A stretch of 35,707 nucleotides of DNA from a virus. Of this stretch, positions 1-6,300 are shown piece by piece. The stretch covers positions 1-35,707 of IMG/VR virus record IMGVR_UViG_3300008120_000321. One strand, 5' to 3'. The first letter of the stretch is position 1. Each line of letters opens with the position of its first letter. The notes below the pieces were generated by a model. It was not told the DNA's origin, searched no databases, and saw only the letters and a list, made by a program, of their open reading frames with translations. A program made the position numbers and the translations under genes.

Positions 1-1
1 A

Positions 2-121
2 TCTGCTATCGGAGGATTTGCCATCTACAAAGGCCATATTGATGCTCAAGATGCTGAACAGCTAATTGGGTTAATCATAACATTATTTGCTGCCGTGTGG
101 AGCATTTGGGAAAAGCGATAA
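2..121 (+). CDS. C-terminal part of a small membrane protein, holin-like (5' truncated)
   Basis: An open frame runs from the window edge to a TAA at 119-121. The visible 39 residues end in a hydrophobic stretch (LIGLIITLFAAVWSIW) followed by the charged tail EKR, as in the last membrane segment of a small phage holin. A metallophosphoesterase and an endolysin follow on the same strand, which fits a lysis cassette. The N-terminus is outside the window, so the number of membrane segments is unknown. Holin is an inference from the hydrophobic tail and context; it could be another small membrane protein. Confidence 0.6.
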   Translation, partial: SAIGGFAIYKGHIDAQDAEQLIGLIITLFAAVWSIWEKR

Positions 122-990
122 CCAGACATTCGGCCAACGTACATACCGTTGATTTAGAGGGAAGAGAAGCGGATTTCCTTCTCATATCTGACCTTCACTG
201 GGACAATCCACACTGTGATAGAAACTTACTCAAAAGACATTTAGATGAGGCTGTAGATTGTGGTGCAGGGATTATCGTAAATGGAGACTTCTTTTGTTTA
301 ATGCAGGGGCGTGGGGACCCTCGTAGGAACAAGAACGAAATAAGGCCCGAGCATAATGTAGGCAACTACCTCCAAGCGGTTGTCAATAGTGCTGTTGAAT
401 GGTTCAAGCCATATGCTCATCATATCATCCTTATAGGGTACGGCAATCACGAAACAAGCGTGATCCGCAATGTCGAGTTTGACGCATTGCAAATGTTTGT
501 GACCCTCCTTAACCACGAATGTAAGACTAACGTTCAGGTTGGCGGCTACGGCGGCGCGATTCTGTTTGGCTTCACGCACAGTGCTAAAGTCAACCACCGC
601 ACACGCTTTGCGATGCACTACTACCACGGTTCAGGCGGAGGCGGCCCAGTAACCAAGGGCGTCATCCAAGACCAGCGGATCATGGCGATGGTGGAAGGCT
701 ACGACTGCACTTGGCAAGGTCACGTGCATGAGTTGTACCACCATGTCAACGTCATCACCTACCTCAACCGCAGCGACTATATGATCAAACAACGGCCTCT
801 GCATCAGATCAGGACTGCGACATACAAGGAGGAATACGATGGCGGCGTTGGAGGCTTCCACGTTGAGAGAGGCAGACCGCCGAAGCCATTGGGTGGCTAC
901 TGGATGAAGTTGAAGCTGATTCACCTTCACACCAAGAAAATAGACACTCGCGTCATTGATGCGACGTTCACGACCACGAGTACCCGATAG
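97..990 (+). CDS. Calcineurin-like metallophosphoesterase
   Basis: The 297-residue product carries the metallophosphoesterase signatures in order: SDLHWD (D32, H34), NGDFF (D64), GNHE (N117, H118), a histidine in HYYHG (about 174-177) and GHVHE (H209, H211). These are the usual ligands for a two-metal centre that hydrolyses phosphomono- or diesters. A glycine-rich HGSGGGGP segment follows the fourth motif. Substrate cannot be predicted; phage members are suggested to act on nucleic acids or nucleotides. The GTG start at 97 overlaps the holin-like gene by 25 nt; the only nearby in-frame alternative is a TTG at 106, so the exact start is uncertain. It sits between the membrane protein and the endolysin gene. 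Confidence 0.88.
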   Translation: MEHLGKAITRHSANVHTVDLEGREADFLLISDLHWDNPHCDRNLLKRHLDEAVDCGAGIIVNGDFFCLMQGRGDPRRNKNEIRPEHNVGNYLQAVVNSAVEWFKPYAHHIILIGYGNHETSVIRNVEFDALQMFVTLLNHECKTNVQVGGYGGAILFGFTHSAKVNHRTRFAMHYYHGSGGGGPVTKGVIQDQRIMAMVEGYDCTWQGHVHELYHHVNVITYLNRSDYMIKQRPLHQIRTATYKEEYDGGVGGFHVERGRPPKPLGGYWMKLKLIHLHTKKIDTRVIDATFTTTSTR

Positions 991-1041
991 GGTGTAAATA
1001 AGGGGTAGACACAGCGATTCATACCTTATCGGGTGTAATGT
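981..1041 (+). promoter_or_regulatory. Operator-like repeated near-palindrome
   Basis: The pattern TACCnnATnGGGTGTAA occurs twice, at 981 and 1022, a spacing of 41 bp (about four helical turns). The first copy contains the palindrome ACCC-GATA-GGGT. The arms at 983-992 and 1024-1033 are also inverted repeats of each other (9 of 10). The first copy overlaps the metallophosphoesterase stop codon. This looks like a two-site binding element or an RNA hairpin upstream of the endolysin gene; no binding protein is identified. Confidence 0.4.
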
Positions 1042-1075
1042 CAAGCAATGCCTTGGCGATACAAAACATAGTATG

Positions 1076-1119
1076 ACACAAATATTGTGTAAAACTGAAA
1101 TGGAAAATAATTACTTTTG
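1076..1119 (+). promoter_or_regulatory. Putative Bacteroidota-type promoter with palindrome for the endolysin gene
   Basis: TACTTTTG at 1112-1119 matches the Bacteroidota -7 consensus TAnnTTTG. Upstream at 1076-1090 is a perfect interrupted palindrome, ACACAA-ATA-TTGTGT, whose TTG (1085-1087) lies 24 nt before the -7 element, a little farther than the usual -33 spacing. The palindrome is placed where a repressor or activator could control the promoter. Transcription would begin only a few bases before the ATG at 1129. Confidence 0.5.
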
Positions 1120-1128
1120 TATCAGAGT

Positions 1129-1578
1129 ATGAGAAACATCAAATACATAGTCGTTCACTGCACGGCAACGCCTCAAGCGACTTCCGTTGATGCTATTGTT
1201 AAGTATTGGAAAGAGCAATTAAAATGGAAATCACCTGGCTATCATAAAATTGTAAAGCCAAATGGGGAGGTTATCACATTGGCTTCGGATGAAACGGTAT
1301 GTAACGGGGTCGCTGGGCATAATTCTGTTTCACTTCATGTTAGTTATATCGGAGGTGTCGATTCGAGGCTCAACCCATTTGACAACAGAACAGGCGGCCA
1401 GAAGGAAGCTCTCCTACAGGTGCTGCATAGTTGGAAGAAGAAGTACCCCACCGCAATAATCCAAGGGCATAAGGACTTTCCCGGGGTGAAGAAAGCCTGC
1501 CCATCGTTTGACGCTAAAAAAGAATATAATGGAATTAATAGTCAAGATAGTATCAGAGAGGACGGGAGTCCCGTATGA
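1129..1578 (+). CDS. N-acetylmuramoyl-L-alanine amidase (T7-lysozyme-like endolysin)
   Basis: The 149-residue protein is a single amidase_2/PGRP-type domain. Expected zinc ligands are H10 (VVHCTAT), H114 (QGHKDFPG) and C124 (KKACPSF); Y38 (GYHK) and K122 correspond by spacing to the catalytic Tyr and Lys of T7 lysozyme. It should cut the amide bond between N-acetylmuramic acid and L-alanine in the host cell wall at lysis. Length is about that of T7 lysozyme, with no separate wall-binding domain or signal peptide, so it needs a holin to reach the periplasm. The ATG at 1129 is preferred over an in-frame TTG at 1117, which lies inside the -7 promoter motif. The 3' end overlaps the next gene by 50 nt. 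Confidence 0.93.
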   Translation: MRNIKYIVVHCTATPQATSVDAIVKYWKEQLKWKSPGYHKIVKPNGEVITLASDETVCNGVAGHNSVSLHVSYIGGVDSRLNPFDNRTGGQKEALLQVLHSWKKKYPTAIIQGHKDFPGVKKACPSFDAKKEYNGINSQDSIREDGSPV

Positions 1579-1936
1579 ACAAATAACCTCTACGCACAGG
1601 TCTAAAGATGCAGTGATGGCAAGGAGGCTGTGTTCGGCGATAATGCGTAAGCACACGCTGTTGACTCTTCAGGAGATTGCTAATGAACTGAATCTCAATA
1701 ATCACACGACGGTTATGTACTACATAACCACTCATGATGGCTACATGTCGTATGACAGTAAGTATAAGCGGCTGTACGACAGCATTGAATCTACATATAA
1801 GTCTAGGCGCGTGATAGGCTACACGCTTAGTGAAGAGGGAAATATGTATGGTTTCTTCGCCCACTATGATAGTGCCTACGCTAATGCGCATGGCAGAGTT
1901 ATTGTCCCTATTTTAAGTTTAAATTCAAATATATGA
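1529..1936 (+). CDS. Stand-alone DnaA domain-IV-like DNA-binding protein
   Basis: The 135-residue product resembles only the C-terminal duplex-binding domain of DnaA. The first 20 residues match the helix before domain IV, then SKDAVMARRLCSAIMRKHT and LTLQEIANELNLNNHTTVMYYI (residues 57-66 for the signature) follow the DnaA_C pattern, in which the host protein has a DHSTV-type signature. No AAA+ ATPase domain is present. Such proteins could bind DnaA-box-like sites on phage or host DNA, either recruiting or blocking initiation; this role is an inference. The C-terminal 45 residues are not recognised. The ATG at 1529 lies inside the endolysin gene in another frame, and the stop overlaps the next start as ATGA. 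Confidence 0.75.
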   Translation: MELIVKIVSERTGVPYEQITSTHRSKDAVMARRLCSAIMRKHTLLTLQEIANELNLNNHTTVMYYITTHDGYMSYDSKYKRLYDSIESTYKSRRVIGYTLSEEGNMYGFFAHYDSAYANAHGRVIVPILSLNSNI

Positions 1937-2139
1937 AAACACTTTATCAAAGGCTTCGGCCAGAAATGCACCACAAGTTGGCTGTATTAAACCAAGAGAT
2001 TAGGAGTAAAATCATCCCAATCTTAGAGTCGGAAACCAGTTTCGGTAATCTGACAATCACTAATGCCAGCTTCATTGCCTATAACTTAGGCGCGAGTATG
2101 GACATGGCCCTTATGCAATCTCAACTACTAGAACAATGA
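1933..2139 (+). CDS. Small hypothetical protein
   Basis: A 68-residue protein with no recognised family. It is mostly helical by composition, with charged residues in the first half (RLRPEMHHKL, EIRSKIIPILESE) and a methionine-rich C-terminus (SMDMALMQSQLLEQ). It has no membrane segment or signal peptide. It is tied to both neighbours by 4-nt ATGA overlaps, which suggests translational coupling with the DnaA-like gene and the MazG-like gene and supports it being real. Confidence 0.65.
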   Translation: MKTLYQRLRPEMHHKLAVLNQEIRSKIIPILESETSFGNLTITNASFIAYNLGASMDMALMQSQLLEQ

Positions 2140-2588
2140 TGAAAGTAACTATAGTAAAGGACGGAGTTCACTCTTCCGTAGAAACAGACGCAGCGAATGT
2201 TAGCGTTGAAAAGCTATGCGATATGCTTATAGATGTGTCGCAGAGAGCTGGATATAGCAGGGTTGATTTGTTCACTCACATGTCTAAGTACAAGGCCATG
2301 GAGCGCAATGTGGAGAAATGGGCGATGGACAAGGGCATACTCGAAAAAGCCACTCCATTTGCCCAGGCCATGAAGACTGTTGAGGAGGTATCGGAATTAG
2401 TTGTTGCTATTTACGAGAACAAGGCAGATGATATTAAAGATGCTATTGGCGATATATTGGTGACTATTATCATACAGGCTAAGATGCAGGGGATGTCTGT
2501 TGAGGACTGCCTTGAGTCTGCGTACAATGTGATTAAGAGCAGGACAGGGAAGATGGTCAATGGTCAATTTGTGAAAGATGTCAGATAG
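2136..2588 (+). CDS. MazG-like nucleoside triphosphate pyrophosphohydrolase
   Basis: The 150-residue protein has an N-terminal domain of about 60 residues that is not recognised, then an all-alpha NTP-PPase domain. Metal-binding signatures are EEVSEL (E84, E87) and KDAIGDIL (D102, D106), followed by the typical tail helix and CLESAYNVIKSRTGKM. Enzymes of this family cleave (d)NTPs to (d)NMP and pyrophosphate; phage versions are proposed to tune nucleotide pools or (p)ppGpp-related signalling. Substrate is not predictable here. It starts in an ATGATGA overlap with the upstream gene (ATG 2136 or 2139) and overlaps the next gene by 11 nt. Confidence 0.85.
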   Translation: MMKVTIVKDGVHSSVETDAANVSVEKLCDMLIDVSQRAGYSRVDLFTHMSKYKAMERNVEKWAMDKGILEKATPFAQAMKTVEEVSELVVAIYENKADDIKDAIGDILVTIIIQAKMQGMSVEDCLESAYNVIKSRTGKMVNGQFVKDVR

Positions 2589-2829
2589 CATATATCCAAT
2601 GACTGACGCAATCACGGAAGCCGTTGTTGCCCAACTTCGCACAAGAGCAATCACCGAGGCCGTTGTTGCCCAACTTAGGACAAGAGCGGAAAAGGGCAAA
2701 GAGAAGTACGGAACTACGATGGAGCGCGATGACCTGACGCTGATGCAGTGGTTGCAGCACTTGCAGGAGGAGTTGATGGATGCGGCTGTCTATGTTGAGA
2801 AGTTGAAGGGGGAGATTGAGAAGAAATAA
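2578..2829 (+). CDS. Small phage protein, possibly NTP-PPase-related, with internal tandem duplication
   Basis: The 83-residue product ends in a conserved small-phage-protein motif, EKYGTTMERDDLTLMQWLQHLQEELMDAAVYVEKL, split here as KYGTTMERDDLTLMQW (about 44-59) and LQEELMDAAVYVEKL (about 62-76). The EELMDAAVY helix has the ExxxD-type look of all-alpha NTP-PPase helices. The N-terminal part is a 13-residue unit, AITEAVVAQLRTR, present twice in tandem. Start at ATG 2578 overlaps the MazG-like gene; an in-frame ATG at 2599 is an alternative. Function is unknown; its place beside the MazG-like gene suggests a nucleotide-related role. Confidence 0.7.
   Translation: MSDSIYPMTDAITEAVVAQLRTRAITEAVVAQLRTRAEKGKEKYGTTMERDDLTLMQWLQHLQEELMDAAVYVEKLKGEIEKK
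2608..2685 (+). repeat. 39-bp tandem duplication inside a coding region
   Basis: Two adjacent 39-bp copies, 2608-2646 and 2647-2685, encode the same 13 residues. They differ only at synonymous positions (for example ACG/ACC, GAA/GAG, CGC/AGG), so the duplication is old enough to have diverged at silent sites while the peptide was kept. Confidence 0.95.
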
Positions 2830-2831
2830 TG

Positions 2832-2839
2832 TATATTTG
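2832..2839 (+). promoter_or_regulatory. Putative -7 promoter element
   Basis: TATATTTG matches TAnnTTTG and lies 21 nt before the ATG at 2861. No convincing -33 TTTG is seen at the right distance, so this is a tentative promoter for the last plus-strand gene. Confidence 0.35.
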
Positions 2840-2860
2840 ATTAACCTAAACCAAAATAAA

Positions 2861-3211
2861 ATGGCCTTTGTTTATCATAAAATCAATCCTCTTTCTTTAT
2901 CCGAAGTAAAAGAACTAATTCGTGAGGTGGATGTGGAGAAGAAGGCAGAAAAGTTTATTGGATGTGAATATGATGATATAGAGGATAGCATAGACCAAAT
3001 TAGTTATGATTCTTTTATTAGAGGTTACAACCAAGCCCTTGAAGATAACAAGGATAGGAAGTATACAGAGGAGGATATTGATAAAGCATATTGGGCAGGT
3101 ATGCAATTTGTGGGAGAAGATAAAGGAAGTTTTGGTGAGTTTATCCAATCCATCCACCCCCAAACAGAAAACGCAGAAGTGCGGGAGTTTACAGGTTTGA
3201 GTCCTGACTAA
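2861..3211 (+). CDS. Small acidic hypothetical protein
   Basis: The 116-residue protein is rich in Asp and Glu. Its second half, YTEEDIDKAYWAGMQF around residues 71-86, resembles a repeated small motif seen in many Bacteroidota phage hypothetical proteins (Y-[ST]-E-E-[DE]-hydrophobic); this is recalled, not searched. There is no signal peptide or membrane segment. The ATG at 2861 is preferred over an upstream TTG at 2816 because it follows an A-rich leader (CCAAAATAAA) typical of Bacteroidota starts and a -7-like element, and because the upstream choice would overlap the previous gene. It is the last gene of the plus-strand block. Confidence 0.7.
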   Translation: MAFVYHKINPLSLSEVKELIREVDVEKKAEKFIGCEYDDIEDSIDQISYDSFIRGYNQALEDNKDRKYTEEDIDKAYWAGMQFVGEDKGSFGEFIQSIHPQTENAEVREFTGLSPD

Positions 3212-3213
3212 AA

Positions 3214-3243
3214 TGTCCAGTTTATTTACTAAAAAACTGGACA
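3214..3243. terminator. Strong hairpin at the convergent junction
   Basis: TGTCCAGTTT (3214-3223) pairs perfectly with AAACTGGACA (3234-3243) around a 10-nt loop. On the minus strand it is followed by TTTTAG, so it may end leftward transcripts leaving the virion operon. It lies directly after the last plus-strand gene, so it may also protect or end rightward mRNAs, although no U-tract follows on that strand. Confidence 0.65.
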
Positions 3244-3248
3244 AAAAC

Positions 3249-3346
3249 AACCGAGTAGCTTAAGTGGTAAAGCGACAATTAGGGAGTGCGCAACCCGACC
3301 GTAAACAGAAGTTGTAGATGTGGGTTCGACTCCCACCTCGGTATCA
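3249..3346 (+). tRNA. tRNA-like element with an oversized (31-nt) anticodon loop
   Basis: Nearly all parts of a cloverleaf are present. The acceptor stem is 3249-3255 with 3337-3343 (six pairs; the first is an A-A mismatch). U8-A9 lie at 3256-3257. The D stem GCTT/AAGC (3258-3261, 3270-3273) has an 8-nt loop containing GG. The anticodon stem ACAAT/GTTGT is at 3275-3279 and 3311-3315. The variable loop is AGAT, and the T arm GTGGG-TTCGACT-CCCAC is at 3320-3336. The anticodon loop is 31 nt instead of 7 (3280-3310). There is no genomic CCA end. It could be a tRNA with a 24-nt insertion, a degraded tRNA, or a tRNA mimic. The anticodon cannot be assigned; reading the first loop bases as canonical gives GGG but without U33. 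Confidence 0.6.
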
Positions 3347-3352
3347 AATGAA

Positions 3353-3373
3353 TAGTGTAATGACATTACACTA
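3353..3373 (-). terminator. Perfect hairpin starting at the stop codon of the giant gene
   Basis: TAGTGTAAT (3353-3361) and ATTACACTA (3365-3373) are perfect 9-bp arms around a 3-nt loop. On the minus strand the hairpin begins with the TAG stop of the giant polyvalent protein gene. The following bases (TTCATTTG) are only moderately U-rich, so it may be a weak terminator or an mRNA 3' end stabiliser. Confidence 0.5.
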
Positions 3374-6300
3374 CATAGGAGGAGGCGGCGGGCCTTCCTT
3401 GACCTCTTCTTCCACGTTGAATAAATCGTATATTTTCTTGCCAAATTTACTTTTGCCGTCAATCATCTCTTCTATTATCTTGTAGTATTTGAGCGTAGTA
3501 CCCGCCGGAATGCCGGACAAGTCGGTAATATTTGCCGCGATTTTTATCATAGCCGACTGCCTTTTAGAATCTGATTTGGCACGGTTATAATCTTGAAGTG
3601 ACTTCACGATGTCTTTGGCCGCCATCAGGAATGGAGTATTCCTCATGTCAGATGCCCATGGCTTACCGGTGTACCAGTCCTTAAACGACTCTATGACATC
3701 GCCAATAAGTATCAATGCGGTAATATTGCCTAAAATGCCGGTTAGTATCATGTCTTTCTCGTCATCATCATCCCATTTATTGAGAATACCGGGCATGCCA
3801 AGCAAGAACACATAGTTATAGAATAGCGGCATCACAAAGTGAAAAGCTATAAACGATCTCAAATTTTTTGCAAACTCATCTGACTTAACTCCTTTTGGCC
3901 CTGTGCTTAAGAGTATTCTATACATATTCCTAATGGACATGATTTCTATACGAAGATATTGCAACGGCTGAGATGCAAACAGCGTAAATGACTTTAATAT
4001 AGAGTCTCCAATCCCGCCACTTGCCGTTTGAGTCAGCCCTTTGTTCTGAGGGTTGTTGCTCTGAGCGACATTTGAAGTTATAGTCATAAACTTCTCGGCA
4101 GCTAATTTCTTTGCAGACTCCTCATTCACGCCTTGCTTTAAGTACTTGTCCTTGTAGTATGCATATAACGGGAGGCCAGTCAAGATACCATACTTGTCAC
4201 CCAGTCTAGCCAAAATCATCATGTGCTGAACCCACTTTTGAGGGATCCAGAAATTGTCATCAGTTTTGCCCAATGCCCCTAACAGGACGTTGAGATCAAT
4301 ACCATCAAGCCTTGACTTTAGGGTGGCATTATACTCCTTCATTTCATCGACCATGCTCTTTATCTTGAATGGATCGCCGAGAATCTTTCCTGCATATACG
4401 CCAAATTTTACAGCCCCTATATCAGCGACATACCCCATTCCAGTAGTCATCTGAGACAGGAACACCCTAAAGTTCCCCGCCAACTTGGCTATTGCAAATT
4501 GTTTAGTACCTGTGATAATGAAAGACGCAGGATCTTCCACATACCCCGTTCCTTGTATTCGTTCTATCATCGTAACAAGGCTGTTGTAAACTTTTTTGCC
4601 AGAAGTGGCTTCTATGGCTTTCTTGACAAGCTGATTGTTAAATATGCCTGCAACATCACGGATAGCCTCTTCAAAGGACGCAAAGAAATTCATCTCTCTG
4701 GTGTATTTCTTTAGTATGCTATCCCCATCCATGAACTTAATGGAAGACTTTGATTTAACCCTAGACTTTGTAGACGCCCCCGCTACAGTTGGGCTTATCA
4801 ATCTAAACTCACTAAAGAGAGTTGAAATTTCAGGAGTTGACGACACCCCTTCTCTTACTAACATTCCTGCATAATGCCTCTCCCATGGGAGTGGACTGCC
4901 AAACACACGCTCATACACAGGGCTATACAGTTCGTATACAGCAGGGAAGTACTCATCAACCTGCCAGTCAGCCCACTCAATAACATCAGGGTGGTTTCTC
5001 GCAAGGAAGTCTAACATATATTCAAAAAACTCCAACTCCGACATCCCATATTTAGAGGCAGCATCTTTGAATGAACTTAATACGGACTCTTGATTTGCCG
5101 GATTTTTATACTGATTGTATATGTAGTACAGTTGATTGACGCTAAATTTTTGGTCAAACCCAGGGAAGGAAATGTTTTGTTTAGCGTTGTTGGCAAGCAC
5201 CCTTTCCCACTTAGGACCAAATATCCTCTTGGCTGCATCTTGAAGCATATCCTGTGTGAGTATATTAAGTCTATCGTATTCCTTTTGAGCATCGGATATC
5301 CTCCTTACAGTCATATCGTATGCGAGACCTTCAAATAACGATACTGCCGAAATAGACACCTTGTTTATGATGCCGGTGAAGTCTTCCGTCGTCCCAGACA
5401 AGAAGCCAACTATCGTATCTATAAACCTTTGGACGAATCTCTGTTCTCTTTTCGCAGTTCTATCGGAAAGTCTTTGCTTTAATTTATCAAGCTCTTCCTT
5501 GTCGTCAATTAATGCCATCAGCTCACCTGCATCAACTTGCAGGATGTCTGATGCCATAATTGCAGCTAACTCATTTCTACGCTTAGCCTTTGAAATCTTA
5601 TCCTCTAAGAACTTTGCTCTCTCTCCTCGGAGTATTCTTTTCAACTCGTCGTCAACTTCTTTTAGCACGTCCGTCTTGCCATCATTGCTGTCATCCATAA
5701 GCAAGGATGCATTGTATTTAACCGCTATCGTAAGAGCCTCTATGTTCCTTTGTATCTCTTCTTGGACTTCATACGGCTGAGCACTAATCTCATTAAGTAG
5801 AGTGTCGAGGGCAACAGACTGCTCTGCTATTTTGGCCTCAATGTTTGCCGCCGGGCTATCTTCACTCATGAGCATACCCCCATTTAGGGCGTTCAGCAAA
5901 ACTTGAGCATCGACAGTCGTCCTGCCTAAGATTACGCCCTTTTTCTTACTCGTTATCTTTGTTTCCAGCATTTTGGATATGCTAGACTTAAGATCTCTGT
6001 TCTTTATGGTCGCAATTGTATCCCGCACCTCGTCTATAATCTGCGCCATATTTGTGGTTGTAGCCTTTTTGACTTTTTCAAGCAAAGACTTAACCTCTTT
6101 AGTGGTGTACTTTGATTTGGGCAGACTAGCAATAATGTAAGACACCAATTGAGCCTTAGCAGTGTTCGCTATCTTCCCGCCCCGGACTATGCTCTTAGCT
6201 TCTATTGCCAACCTGCGCAGAGACGCCCTCATATTCCGGCTCATTCTGATGTCGCTCGAGTTAAGCAACCCTACCATCATCTGTTTCTTGACGTCAATCG

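Noticed and set aside
298-1044. Long antisense open frames opposite the metallophosphoesterase (minus strand, 298-627 and 631-1044)
   Set aside because: The plus strand encodes a protein with all expected metallophosphoesterase motifs; the antisense products resemble no family and have shadow-like composition.
1117-1128. TTG start for the endolysin at 1117
   Set aside because: It falls within the TACTTTTG promoter element; the ATG at 1129 gives the standard amidase N-terminus.
3249-3346. tRNA-Pro (anticodon GGG) or a stop-suppressor tRNA
   Set aside because: The GGG reading needs a 24-nt intron and lacks U33; no CUA, UUA or UCA triplet occurs in the loop, so a suppressor role is not supported.
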